Source: Candidatus Dactylopiibacterium carminicum (GTDB lineage Bacteria > Pseudomonadota > Gammaproteobacteria > Burkholderiales > Rhodocyclaceae). From it: DNA of 64,000 nt. The position numbers and the translations under genes are program-made. Positions 16,708-25,530 of this stretch are shown in pieces (within the stretch, counting starts at the first letter, position 1; the number at the start of each line of letters is the position of its first letter). Below the pieces are notes generated by a model. It was not told the origin of the DNA, searched no databases, and saw only the letters and a program-made list of their open reading frames with translations. The DNA lies in contig NZ_MDUX01000005.1 in NCBI RefSeq assembly GCF_014736495.1, forward strand, positions 34,291 through 98,290. Direction: 5' to 3'.

Positions 16708-18249
16708 ATGCGTAATCTGGCAATGCTTCTCTGTGCGGTCCTCACTCTGGGGGCCTGCGGTGGGGGTGGCGACGGCGGAGATGAGGTCGCGTCTTCCCCG
16801 CTGCCTGTATCGCCGTCTTACTCCTGGCCCTTGGAGGTCTCGAGCAACGGGCGTTTTCTCGTTCACTCGGAGGATAACTCCCCGTTCTTTTGGCTGGCCG
16901 ATACGGCGTGGTTAATGTCTTACAAATTGACCCGCGAGGAAATCAATACGTATCTCGAAAATCGTCGCGACAAGGGCTACAACGTGCTGCAGATCTCGCC
17001 CTTGCACAGCATGTTGAAGCCGAACGTTTATGGCGCAACGCCGCTGAAAAAAGGTGATCTTGCCAAGATCAATACCACGCCAGGAAGCGATTTCGGCGAC
17101 GCAGCCCAATACGATTACTGGGACAATCTCGATTACCTGATCGATAAGGCTGCCGAGTACGGGATTTACGTGGCCATCGTGCCGATCTGGGGCTCCAACG
17201 TCGTCGCCACCACGTCAAGCGCCAATGTTCCTGTTGTGGTCACGGTAGATTCCGCCACGGCGTATGCCAAGTTCCTCGCGGATCGCTACAAGAACAGGCC
17301 CAATATCGTCTGGTTCGTGGGCGGTGACCAGAAGGGGAGTATCCGGAGTGAGATCTGGGATGCGATGGGGCAGGCGTTCCGCGACAACGACCCTAATCAC
17401 CTGATCTCCTATCACCCGCGTGGCCGCTGGAATTCCTCGGAATGGTTCCACAACAAATCGTGGCTCGATTTCAACATGTTCCAGTCGGGGCACCGGACCT
17501 ATGCGCAGGACACACCGGAAAACAATCCGGGTGAGCATAACTACGGCGAGGACAACTACAAGTATGTGCAGGCGGACTACCTCTTGTCGCCCGTGAAGCC
17601 GACGCTCGATGTGGAGCCTTCCTATGAGGACTACCCCAAGGGGATCAGCAAGAATACCGATGGCACGCGTTGGCAACCGGAAGATGTACGCCGTTATGCC
17701 TACTGGGCCGTGTTTGCCGGTGCCTTCGGCCACAGCTATGGGCACAATTCTCTGATGCAGGTCTACCGCGTGGGCGATGGAACCGATGGAGCCTTGTTCT
17801 CGGCAGACGATTTCCCCCGTGATTACTGGAATGTAGCGCTGGAGGCGGCGGGTGGAGTGCAATTGCCGATCCTCAAGAAACTCATGCTGTCGCGCTCATA
17901 CCTGACCCGTGTGCCAGACAACAGCATGGTGGCCGACCAAGGGACGCAATACGACTACGTTGCGGCAACCCGAGGCGAAGGCTACGCATTCTTCTACACG
18001 TACACCGGGCGCAACTTCACGGTCAATCTTGGTGTTATCGAAGGTACCCAGGTTAAGGCGACATGGTTTGACCCGCGTAGCGGCCTGACTCAGGTTGCCA
18101 GTGCCTCCGGCAATGCCACGGGCATTTACGCGAATACCGGCACGCAGACCTTCGACCCGCCGGGAACGGCTGCGTCTGCCGCACCGACGCGTCCGGCCGG
18201 ATTGGCCTATGGCAATGACTGGGTACTGATCCTCGACAGCGTCAAGTAA
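16708..18249 (+). CDS. GH140-like (DUF4038) glycoside hydrolase lipoprotein, putative apiosidase
   Basis: 513 residues, start ATG behind AACAAAGGA. A lipoprotein signal ends in LTLGAC (Cys17) followed by a Gly/Asp linker. The catalytic barrel shows DUF4038 features: SPFFWLADTAWLMSYKLTRE, RRDKGYNVLQ, NIVWFVGGDQKG and LDVEPSYEDYP, with a small C-terminal beta domain (VKATWFDPRSG) of the DUF4040-like type. GH140 members cleave apiose from rhamnogalacturonan II; that activity here is inferred. The protein should sit on a membrane facing the periplasm or the outside. It is flanked upstream by a XylR-like activator and downstream by a terminator. Confidence 0.75.
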   Translation: MRNLAMLLCAVLTLGACGGGGDGGDEVASSPLPVSPSYSWPLEVSSNGRFLVHSEDNSPFFWLADTAWLMSYKLTREEINTYLENRRDKGYNVLQISPLHSMLKPNVYGATPLKKGDLAKINTTPGSDFGDAAQYDYWDNLDYLIDKAAEYGIYVAIVPIWGSNVVATTSSANVPVVVTVDSATAYAKFLADRYKNRPNIVWFVGGDQKGSIRSEIWDAMGQAFRDNDPNHLISYHPRGRWNSSEWFHNKSWLDFNMFQSGHRTYAQDTPENNPGEHNYGEDNYKYVQADYLLSPVKPTLDVEPSYEDYPKGISKNTDGTRWQPEDVRRYAYWAVFAGAFGHSYGHNSLMQVYRVGDGTDGALFSADDFPRDYWNVALEAAGGVQLPILKKLMLSRSYLTRVPDNSMVADQGTQYDYVAATRGEGYAFFYTYTGRNFTVNLGVIEGTQVKATWFDPRSGLTQVASASGNATGIYANTGTQTFDPPGTAASAAPTRPAGLAYGNDWVLILDSVK

Positions 18250-18277
18250 GCAGGCAGGGTTCAGACGTTCTTGCAAG

Positions 18278-18312
18278 GGGCTTCCCTCGCGAAATGCGGG
18301 GAAGCCCTTTTT
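18278..18312 (+). terminator. Rho-independent terminator of the GH140-like gene
   Basis: GGGCTTCCC pairs with GGGAAGCCC (18278-18286 with 18299-18307) and is followed by five T residues. This is the clearest classical terminator in the window. Confidence 0.9.
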
Positions 18313-18573
18313 GTATCCTTCCTTTACGGTTTTCTGCTTGTACAGTCACACAAAGTGAGACCGTCCGAAGTGTTCTGCGCAATGCTTTAACGCCGGGCTA
18401 GCACGATGCTTCTGTCCTTCAGGACAGTATTCCGGTTCGCCACCGGTTGATAGCGGAAGGCGGCGTTTGAGTGTGCATGCTAATGGCCTGCTGAAGCGCC
18501 GCTTGTGGAGCCTGTGTACGGTGCCTGCCGGCTCACGTCGTGATGGAGCGCTTACCCATCGTGTCCCCAGTAA

Positions 18574-19359
18574 TCACATCATCCGCACCGTCACCCGAAC
18601 CTCTTCCTGGCCGCCCCCTTGATGCATGCTGCGCATCGGGCAGGCGTCGAGATAGTCGCGGCCGACGGCAAGGCGGATCTGGTGGCCGCTGGCGAGTTCG
18701 CCACGGCGGGCGTCGAAGCTGACCCAGCCGCCGGCGGCTTCGAGCCAGATGCCGGCCCAGGCGTGTTCGCGCACGCGTTCGCCGAGCTGGTAGCCGCTGA
18801 CGAAGCGGGCGGGCAGGCCGACTGCACGGCAGGCGGTGAGCAGCACATGGACCTGGTCGGGCAGGGTGGCTGCCTGGCGGGTGAAGCTTTCGGCTGCGCC
18901 GCGCAGGGGCTCGCCGCCGGAGGGCGTGGGGCGCAGATGAGCGCGCAGGGCTTCGAGCAGGGCGAGCACGTCGGCGATGTGCTGTGGTGCCCGGCCCAGG
19001 TGCGTCCGGGCGAGTGCGGAAAGTGCGGCATCGGGCTGGGTGAGGCTGGTACTGGCAAGGTAGATCGGCAGTGTCAGGCCATCGCAGTCGGTGCCGATCA
19101 GGGCTTGTCCCTGGTCCGGAATCTCGACTTCGCCGGTGACCACGATGCGTACATTTTCGTGGGGTGCGGTGAGGCTCAGCAGGTGCGTGGTATTGCCCCA
19201 GGCATCGACGCTGCGGCTGCTGCGCGCCGGGGTGTTCACCTCCCAGCGTGAGATCTTCACGCCTCCTTCTTCCCGCGGAGTGATGCGCAGCTTGCGGATG
19301 GAGTAACTGGCCGGGCTGTCATAGTGGCAGCGGGTTTCGTGACGGATGCTGTACTTCAT
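18574..19359 (-). CDS. transglutaminase-like family protein of the unfused ATP-grasp cassette
   Basis: 261 residues. The N-terminal bacterial transglutaminase-like domain starts IRHETRCHYDSPASYSIRKL and the core follows. The catalytic Cys is in VLLTACRAVGLPARFVSGY, His in REHAWAGIW and Asp in WVSFDARRGE. No signal peptide is seen. It is the last gene of a three-gene set (ATP-grasp, alpha-E, this), 95 bp after the alpha-E gene. Some such sets also carry the proteasome-like protease Anbu; none is present here. It is related to the protein at 1943-2908 but clearly diverged. Confidence 0.85.
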   Translation of the reverse strand: MKYSIRHETRCHYDSPASYSIRKLRITPREEGGVKISRWEVNTPARSSRSVDAWGNTTHLLSLTAPHENVRIVVTGEVEIPDQGQALIGTDCDGLTLPIYLASTSLTQPDAALSALARTHLGRAPQHIADVLALLEALRAHLRPTPSGGEPLRGAAESFTRQAATLPDQVHVLLTACRAVGLPARFVSGYQLGERVREHAWAGIWLEAAGGWVSFDARRGELASGHQIRLAVGRDYLDACPMRSMHQGGGQEEVRVTVRMM

Positions 19360-19454
19360 TTCGAAACCTCCGGTTGTTCAGGACAGGGCAACCAGGACTC
19401 AGGATTGCGTGCATTCACGCGCCTGCAAAGCTGGCGAAAATGCTGCCTCGGACC

Positions 19455-20402
19455 TCAGGTTGTAACAGGTACCAGGAAGTCGCTGGCGATGCGGTTGCCG
19501 ATGTCGTTGATGCGGATGATGAAGCGGGTCAGGTAGCTGTGGACGCCCGCTTCCAGCACGTCGTCGATGCGGCCGTAGCGCAGGCTGGAGGCGAGCTCGC
19601 CGGCACGGCGTTGGGTTTCGTCCGAACGCGTGTTGGCGACTTCGTGCAGGAAGCTGAGCATCTCGTCGGTGCAATAGGCGAGCGAGCGGGGCATGTCCCG
19701 CCGCAGGATCAGCAGTTCGGCCACGCGCGAAGGGGTGATCTGGTCGCGATAGACCTTGCGGTAGATCTCGAAAGCGGACACCGAGTGCAGCAGTGAACTC
19801 CACTGGTAATACTCGCCGGCATCGTTGCGGCGTGGCGCTTCGTTGATGAAGTTGTACTTCACGTCGAGGATGCGGGCGGTATTGTCGGCACGCTCGATGA
19901 AGGTGCCCAGGCGCAGGAAACAGTTGGCCTCGTCGCGCATCATGGTGGCGAAGGAGACGCCGCGGAACTGGTGCGAGCGCAGTTTCACCCACTCGAAGAA
20001 GGCATCCAGTTCGTCGGCGCCCATGCGCGCGATGTCGAACTTGCCCAGATCGAGCCAAGTGGCGTTGATGGTTTCCCACAGTTCGGCGGTAAGCGTGCCG
20101 CGCACGGCGTGTGCGTTTTCCCGCGCGGCGCGCAGGCAGGAGTAGATGCTGCCGGGGTTGGCGCGGTCCAGTGCCATGAAGTGCACCACTTCGGCTGGCA
20201 CGAGCTTCTCGCCGTGCGTGTTGAAGTAGGTCTGCAGCAGCCCGATGGAGTCCAGCGTTTCGCGCCACAGGCGCACGTTCTCGCGGTCGCTCTGAGGCAT
20301 CAGCAACATGCGGTTGTTCACGTCCAGCATGCGCGCGAGGTTTTCGGCGCGCTCGACGTAGCGGGCCATCCAGTACAGGTGATCGGCGGTACGCGAAAGC
20401 AT
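19455..20402 (-). CDS. alpha-E domain-containing protein (DUF403)
   Basis: 315 residues made almost wholly of helices, starting LSRTADHLYWMARYVERAENLARMLDV, the signature of alpha-E proteins, and containing FRGVSFATMMRDEA and ERADNTARILDVKYN. The biochemical role of alpha-E domains is unproven; they nearly always accompany circularly permuted ATP-grasp proteins. The start lies two bases after the end of the ATP-grasp gene, so the pair is surely cotranscribed. In the locus at the window's left edge the same two domains are fused in one polypeptide. Confidence 0.9.
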   Translation of the reverse strand: MLSRTADHLYWMARYVERAENLARMLDVNNRMLLMPQSDRENVRLWRETLDSIGLLQTYFNTHGEKLVPAEVVHFMALDRANPGSIYSCLRAARENAHAVRGTLTAELWETINATWLDLGKFDIARMGADELDAFFEWVKLRSHQFRGVSFATMMRDEANCFLRLGTFIERADNTARILDVKYNFINEAPRRNDAGEYYQWSSLLHSVSAFEIYRKVYRDQITPSRVAELLILRRDMPRSLAYCTDEMLSFLHEVANTRSDETQRRAGELASSLRYGRIDDVLEAGVHSYLTRFIIRINDIGNRIASDFLVPVTT

Positions 20403-20404
20403 GC

Positions 20405-21865
20405 TCAGTCCTCCAGAACCCAGGTGTCCTTGGTGCCCCCGCCTTGCGAGGAGTTCACCACCAGCGAGCCTTCCTTGAGCGCCACGCGCGTGAGCCCGCC
20501 CGGCACGAAGCGCACTTCGTGGCCCGAGAGCACGAAGGGGCGCAGGTCGATGTGGCGCGGCGCGATGCCGGTATCCACGAAGGTGGGGCAGGTGGAGAGC
20601 GAGAGCGTGGGCTGGGCGATGTATTTCTCGGGGGCGGCGAGGATGCGTTTGCGGAAATCCTCGATCTCGGCCTGGGTCGATGCCGGGCCGACCAGCATGC
20701 CGTAGCCGCCAGCACCGTGAACTTCCTTCACCACCAGCTCGGGCAGGTGCGCCAGCGTGTAGGCGAGGTCGTCAGGCTTGCGCAGCATGTAGGTGGGCAC
20801 ATTGTTGAGAATGGGCTCTTCGCCGAGGTAGAAGCGCACCATGTCGCCCACGTACGGGTAGATGGATTTGTCGTCCGCCACGCCGGTGCCGATGGCGTTC
20901 GACAGCGTGACGTTGCCGGCGCGGTAGGCCGAGAGCAGGCCCGGCACGCCGAGCATCGAATCTGGGCGGAAGGCGAGAGGGTCGAGGAAGTCGTCATCGA
21001 TGCGGCGGTAGATCACATCCACGCGCTGCGGGCCTTGTGTGGTGCGCATGAAGACCTGCTCGTCGCGCACGAAAAGATCCTGCCCTTCGACGAGCTCCAC
21101 GCCCATCTGCTGGGCGAGGAAGGCGTGTTCGAAATAGGCGCTGTTGAAGCTGCCCGGCGTGAGCACGACCACGGTGGGATCGAGTACGCCCTTGGGCGCC
21201 ACGGCACGCAGGGTGTCGAGCAGCAGGTCGGGATAGTGCTCGACCGGGGCAACGCGGTTCTTGGCGAAGAGTTCGGGGAAGAGCCGCATCATCATCTTGC
21301 GGTTTTCGACCATGTAGCTCACGCCGGAGGGGACGCGCAGGTTGTCTTCCAGCACGTAGAACTCGCCCGCGCCAGCCCGCACGATATCCACGCCAGCGAT
21401 CGCCGCGTAGATGTTGTTGGGCACATCCACGCCTTGCATCTCGGGGCGGTACTGCGCGTTGGAGATCACCTGTTCGGCTGGAATGCGGCCGGCCTTCAGG
21501 ATCTCCTGGCCGTGGTAGATGTCATGGATGAAGGCGTTCAGCGCCTTCACGCGCTGGCGCAGGCCATCGGCCAGCGAGCGCCATTCATGTGCGGGGATGA
21601 TGCGCGGGATCACGTCGAAGGGGATCAGGCGCTCGGCGCCGGCTTCGTCACCGTAGACCGCGAAGGTGATGCCGGAGCGCCGGAAAAGTGCGTCGGCCTC
21701 GTGGCGCTTGCGCCCCGTGCGCTCGGCGCTCATGCCGTCGAACCAGTCCACGTACGCCTGATAGTTCGGACGCAGCTCGCCGCTGGCGCTGCTCATCTCG
21801 TCGTAAAACCGCGTATTGCCTGCCCGGGTCGGGAATTGCTCTTTTGTATCTTTTGTCGGGGCCAC
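20405..21865 (-). CDS. circularly permuted type-2 ATP-grasp protein
   Basis: 486 residues from a GTG preceded by AGGAG at ideal spacing; the frame is open further upstream but that stretch does not look like protein. Family motifs include GELRPNYQAYVDWFDGM, ITFAVYGDEAGAERLIPFDV, VVLTPGSFNSAYFEHAFLA and KEVHGAGGYGMLVGP. The C-terminus reads VVNSSQGGGTKDTWVLED, equivalent to the QRGGGSKDVW of the first locus. It is predicted to ligate amino groups to carboxylates using ATP; the substrate is unknown. First gene of the ATP-grasp / alpha-E / transglutaminase operon. Confidence 0.9.
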   Translation of the reverse strand: MAPTKDTKEQFPTRAGNTRFYDEMSSASGELRPNYQAYVDWFDGMSAERTGRKRHEADALFRRSGITFAVYGDEAGAERLIPFDVIPRIIPAHEWRSLADGLRQRVKALNAFIHDIYHGQEILKAGRIPAEQVISNAQYRPEMQGVDVPNNIYAAIAGVDIVRAGAGEFYVLEDNLRVPSGVSYMVENRKMMMRLFPELFAKNRVAPVEHYPDLLLDTLRAVAPKGVLDPTVVVLTPGSFNSAYFEHAFLAQQMGVELVEGQDLFVRDEQVFMRTTQGPQRVDVIYRRIDDDFLDPLAFRPDSMLGVPGLLSAYRAGNVTLSNAIGTGVADDKSIYPYVGDMVRFYLGEEPILNNVPTYMLRKPDDLAYTLAHLPELVVKEVHGAGGYGMLVGPASTQAEIEDFRKRILAAPEKYIAQPTLSLSTCPTFVDTGIAPRHIDLRPFVLSGHEVRFVPGGLTRVALKEGSLVVNSSQGGGTKDTWVLED

Positions 21866-22121
21866 GCTGATCTCCTGCTGGCTGGGTGCCGTCGGTGGAC
21901 AGGCTGTCTTTGCGAGAAGCGTGCTATGTACGCGCAAGCCGGGTTTTGTGTTCGCCCGTTGATGCGCATGCTCCGTCGTGGTGCATGCCGGCAGGATGCC
22001 GCTCAGGCTGGTGCGGTCATCGGGGGCGTCTCTTCCCGACACCGATCAGGGGAGGCAGGTGGAGGCAAAGGTTGGCGTTTCAGGCCTTTTGTGGGGCACC
22101 CGGTGAGGACGGGGGATGCAA

Positions 22122-22164
22122 ATCGGCCGACGGCCAGTCCCGGGAGGACTGGTCGTCGGCCGAT
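22122..22164. terminator. long terminator hairpin after the choice-of-anchor I gene
   Basis: Two 19-base arms (22122-22140 and 22146-22164) pair with a single mismatch around a 5-base loop. It lies 22 bp past the stop of the minus-strand gene and is the strongest hairpin in this part of the window. It also sits upstream of the ATP-grasp operon. Confidence 0.75.
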
Positions 22165-22186
22165 GTTGTCTTTTCCGGAGCGACGG

Positions 22187-23893
22187 TCAGTAGCTCAGGT
22201 CGATCTGGTAGATCGCGGTGCTGCCGCTGGTTTCGTTGCCGACGATGAGCAGCGGCTTGCCATTCGGCGAATCCGCCGCCGGAACCACGGCCAGGCCTTC
22301 GGGGCCGCGGTCGCCGGTTTCACCTGCGCGCGGATTCACGTAGGTGACGAAAGCGGGGGCGGCAGGCGTGGTGATGTCATACACCATCACGCCGCCTACG
22401 CGCTCGAGGCCGATGAAGGCGTAGGTCTTGCCACCGAAATGCCCCAGTACCACGCCTTCAGGTTCGGGGCCCTTGGCCGTGCTGCGTGCATCCAGCTTGT
22501 CGTTGTCGTTGCTGGCATTGAAATTCACGTTGCTCAGCGCCTGGGTGCGTTGCTCGAATTCGTCGCCGGAGTCATAGACCTGTCTGGCATCGGTCTTCCA
22601 GATCGAGAAGGAGCGTGCTCCGAAGGAATACAGGGCGGTGCAGGTGCCGCTGGTGTCCTTGCCGGTGTCGATGCTGCCGCCGTTGTAATTGGCGGTGATC
22701 TTGAGGCGACCCAGATTGCTGTCACGGATCGCGTTGGCGGCATCGGCGAAAGCCGTGGCATCCAGGCTGTCGCAGTGCGCACGCACGCGAACTTTCTCCG
22801 CGAATCCGTCGTACTCGCGGGCATCGCCCTCGTTGGCCGTCACCAGGTAGGTCTCGCCGCCCACGGTGTAGGAGGCGATGGCGTCCGGCATGTACATCCC
22901 CTTCACAGGGACCGTGCGGATCTTGATGGCGGGCGTGCCGTTGTTGGTGTTCTCGCCCCCATCTTCGTCGCTGACGTCCATGCCGTTGCCGGCGAGGCTG
23001 TGGTCCTTGAGGCCGAAGGGGCGGATCGCGGTGATGGTCTTGCTGGCGATGTCCAGTTCGGCCACGGCATTGTTTTCCTGCAGCGTGATCCAGGCCTTGC
23101 TGCTGTCCGCAGCAACGGTGATGTACTCGGGCTCGAGATCCTGCGCCACGCTGGCATTCGGGCCGAAGATGCGTACGCCGGCAGCGCGCAGGCTGTCGAT
23201 CTGGCTGTTGTAGGCCGTGAAGCCGGCTTGTGTGGCGGTCATGCTGACGCTGGTCACGGTCGGGCCGAGAGGGCCTAGCGCGATCACGCTGATCGAACCT
23301 TCCGGGTCGATGGAGTCCGACTGGTCGTAGCTGCTCGGTTCGCCTTCGTTGGCCACCAGCAGGGTCTTGCCGTCGGGCGTGAAGGTGAGCATGTCGGGCA
23401 GCGCACCGACGCTGGCAGTGCCGAGCGTGACGAGGTCCGAGGCTCGGAGCAGGGCGGCGATGCCGTTGCTGGTTTTGGGGTTGGCTTCGATGGTCAGCGC
23501 CACCACGCCATCATGCACGGCGACGCTGTTGACGCCGCCCAGGCCGCTGCCGAAGCTGGCCGTGCTGATCGAGCTGATCAGTGTGGGGGCGGTCGGGTCG
23601 GCAAGATTCAGTACGTCCACCGTGCCCAGCGCGCCATTCACCACGAACAGGCGTTTGCTCAAAGGGTCGTAGGCGGTGATTTCCGCCGAGCTTGCGCCGC
23701 CATCGTGCTGGAAGCCGCCAATCTTGCTCAGCGTCAGCCCCGTAGGCGTGGGTTCCACGCTGCTTGCAGAGCTGCTGGAGGCGCTGCTGCCTGACTGTGT
23801 CGTGTCGCTGTCCGAGCCACCACAGGCGGCAATGAGGATTGCGCTGAGGATCAGCGAGCCGGCGAGGGCTGCGCGGAATTTAGGTTTGTTCAT
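22187..23893 (-). CDS. choice-of-anchor I family lipoprotein (beta-propeller)
   Basis: 568 residues. The lipoprotein signal ends in LIAACGGSDSD with Cys24, followed by a Ser-rich linker. The body is a seven-bladed-propeller-like domain of the choice-of-anchor I family: GASSAEITAYDPLSKRLFVV, LPDMLTFTPDGKTLLVANEG, YLVTANEGDAREYDGFAEKV and GPEGLAVVPA. Such proteins are surface or periplasmic and sometimes linked to phosphatase or phytase domains, but no catalytic domain is seen. The start is the ATG just before the signal; the ribosome site is weak. It is divergent from trmA. Confidence 0.85.
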   Translation of the reverse strand: MNKPKFRAALAGSLILSAILIAACGGSDSDTTQSGSSASSSSASSVEPTPTGLTLSKIGGFQHDGGASSAEITAYDPLSKRLFVVNGALGTVDVLNLADPTAPTLISSISTASFGSGLGGVNSVAVHDGVVALTIEANPKTSNGIAALLRASDLVTLGTASVGALPDMLTFTPDGKTLLVANEGEPSSYDQSDSIDPEGSISVIALGPLGPTVTSVSMTATQAGFTAYNSQIDSLRAAGVRIFGPNASVAQDLEPEYITVAADSSKAWITLQENNAVAELDIASKTITAIRPFGLKDHSLAGNGMDVSDEDGGENTNNGTPAIKIRTVPVKGMYMPDAIASYTVGGETYLVTANEGDAREYDGFAEKVRVRAHCDSLDATAFADAANAIRDSNLGRLKITANYNGGSIDTGKDTSGTCTALYSFGARSFSIWKTDARQVYDSGDEFEQRTQALSNVNFNASNDNDKLDARSTAKGPEPEGVVLGHFGGKTYAFIGLERVGGVMVYDITTPAAPAFVTYVNPRAGETGDRGPEGLAVVPAADSPNGKPLLIVGNETSGSTAIYQIDLSY

Positions 23894-24091
23894 AGGCTTT
23901 GCGGTCCATGCGGCCTTGCCTTCAAACGCATGACCGTGCCGGGGCGCCCCCGTCTTGTCCTGCGCGTGCCTGCAAAGCCGCATCCGTAGTGGAAGGGAGT
24001 CCCGGATTCTCGTTGCGGGGTGTGACATCCCCATGACGCCGCTGCCGGGTGCGCTATCCTTGCGCCCCCAATACGCAGTAATCGTCCGTTC

Positions 24092-25180
24092 ATGTCCCTG
24101 CAGCCCGACCCCGCGCAATACGAATCGCAGCTTGCGATCAAGCTCGCTGCCTTCGAGGCCGACTTCGTGCCTTTCGGCGTGCCTGCGCCTGCGGTGTTCC
24201 GTTCCGCGCCCTTGCATTTCCGCCAGCGGGCGGAGTTCCGCATCTGGCATGAGGGAGATGCCATCGCGTACGCGATGTTCGATCCGGCCGAGCCGAAACG
24301 CCCGGTGCTGATGGAGGACTTTCCGGTGGCTTCCAGTGCCATCTGTACGCTGATGCCCCGATTGCGCGCGGCGCTGCAGGCGGATGCCGAGCTCAGGCGC
24401 AAGCTCTTCCAGGTGAATTTCCTCAGTACGCTTTCCGGCGAGATGCTGGTGACCCTGCTCTACCATCGCAAGCTGGAAGCCGCCTGGGAAAAGGCTGCGC
24501 GTGCCCTGGCGGCGGAGCTGGGCATCCTGCTGATCGGCCGTAGCCTAAAGCAGAAGATCGTGCTGGCGCGAGACTGGGTGCAGGAGGAGTTGCTGGTCGG
24601 TGAGCGCCGTCTGCGTTATCAGCAGATCGAAGCTTCCTTCTCGCAGCCGAATGCTGGCGTTTGTCAGCAGATGCTGGGCTGGGCCTGCGAGCAGGCGAGC
24701 GGTCTGGGAGGTGACCTGCTGGAGCTGTATTGCGGCAACGGCAATTTCACCGTGGCGCTGGCGCCACAGTTCGGGCGTGTGCTGGCAACCGAGATGAGCA
24801 AATCCTCGGTGCGTGCGGCCAGTCACAATCTCGCCGCCAATGGCGTGGACAACGTGACGATGGTGCGCATGGCAAGCGAGGAGATCAGCGATGCACTGGC
24901 GCGTGTGCGGCCCTTCAATCGGTTGCGCGACGTGGATCTGGACAGCTACCGCTTCTCCACGCTGTTCGTCGACCCGCCGCGTGCCGGGCTGGACGATGGC
25001 ACGGTGGCATTGGCGCGCAACTTCCGGCACATCCTCTACATCAGCTGCAATCCGCAGACCCTGCGTGACAACGTGGCTGCGCTGGCCGACACCCACGCGA
25101 TCAGCACCGCCGCCGTGTTCGACCAGTTTCCCTATACCCACCACCTGGAGTGCGGGCTGCTGTTGAGCAGAAGATCCTGA
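24092..25180 (+). CDS. trmA: tRNA (uracil(54)-C5)-methyltransferase
   Basis: 362 residues, normal length for TrmA, which makes m5U54 in the T-loop of tRNAs with SAM. Visible motifs are the N-terminal PLHFRQRAEFRIWHE, the SAM-binding LLELYCGNGNFTVALA, FVDPPRAGLDDG and the catalytic Cys319 in YISCNPQTLRDN. The C-terminus HHLECGLLL is the usual ending. The gene stands alone and is followed by a repeat-rich region. Confidence 0.97.
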   Translation: MSLQPDPAQYESQLAIKLAAFEADFVPFGVPAPAVFRSAPLHFRQRAEFRIWHEGDAIAYAMFDPAEPKRPVLMEDFPVASSAICTLMPRLRAALQADAELRRKLFQVNFLSTLSGEMLVTLLYHRKLEAAWEKAARALAAELGILLIGRSLKQKIVLARDWVQEELLVGERRLRYQQIEASFSQPNAGVCQQMLGWACEQASGLGGDLLELYCGNGNFTVALAPQFGRVLATEMSKSSVRAASHNLAANGVDNVTMVRMASEEISDALARVRPFNRLRDVDLDSYRFSTLFVDPPRAGLDDGTVALARNFRHILYISCNPQTLRDNVAALADTHAISTAAVFDQFPYTHHLECGLLLSRRS

Positions 25181-25527
25181 ACGATCCTCGCCAATGCGCC
25201 CCGGATTCCGGCCTGCATCCGGGCTATGGACCCACGGTGTGGTAAGCGGTGCGCATTGCGCACCTACATAACCATGCATCCTGCCATCCCGTAGGGTGCG
25301 CACCGCGCACCACCGATATTGGTTTGCAAGCTCCGGCTGACGAACCGCGAAGACGCGACGCGCGGGCCCGGGCTCACCGCGTACGGCGCCAATCCCCGTA
25401 GGGCGTCAATGAGCGCAGCGAATTGCGCCGTAGGTCACCTCTTGCCCCCTCCTTACGGCGCAATTCGCTGCGCTCATTGACGCCCTACTTTCGCAAGCTG
25501 GGGCAGACGCGATGCGCGGGCCCGGGC
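25181..25527. other. repeat-rich gap between convergent trmA and LacI-type genes
   Basis: No gene was seen. The gap is almost entirely repeats. There are two GGTGCGC-3-GCGCACC palindromes (25248-25264 and 25295-25311), a 35-bp perfect inverted repeat, and a 26-bp near-perfect direct repeat on either side of it. It may act as a bidirectional terminator as well as a nest of small mobile palindromes. Confidence 0.7.
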
Positions 25528-25530
25528 TCA
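25351..25530. repeat. composite element: 35-bp perfect inverted repeat framed by 26-bp direct repeats
   Basis: The arms at 25398-25432 and 25454-25488 are exact reverse complements of 35 bases (arm begins GTAGGGCGTCAATGAGCGCA) around a 21-base spacer. Copies of AGACGCGAYGCGCGGGCCCG extended by GGCTCA lie at 25351-25376 and 25505-25530 with one mismatch. The right copy overlaps the last three bases of the LacI-type gene, whose stop codon is part of the repeat. Confidence 0.85.

Noticed and set aside
20444..23278. A 944-codon open frame on the plus strand
   Set aside because: It is antisense to the ATP-grasp operon and the choice-of-anchor gene, whose protein families are clear; high-GC codon use leaves the opposite strand open. 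Its translation has no recognisable domain.
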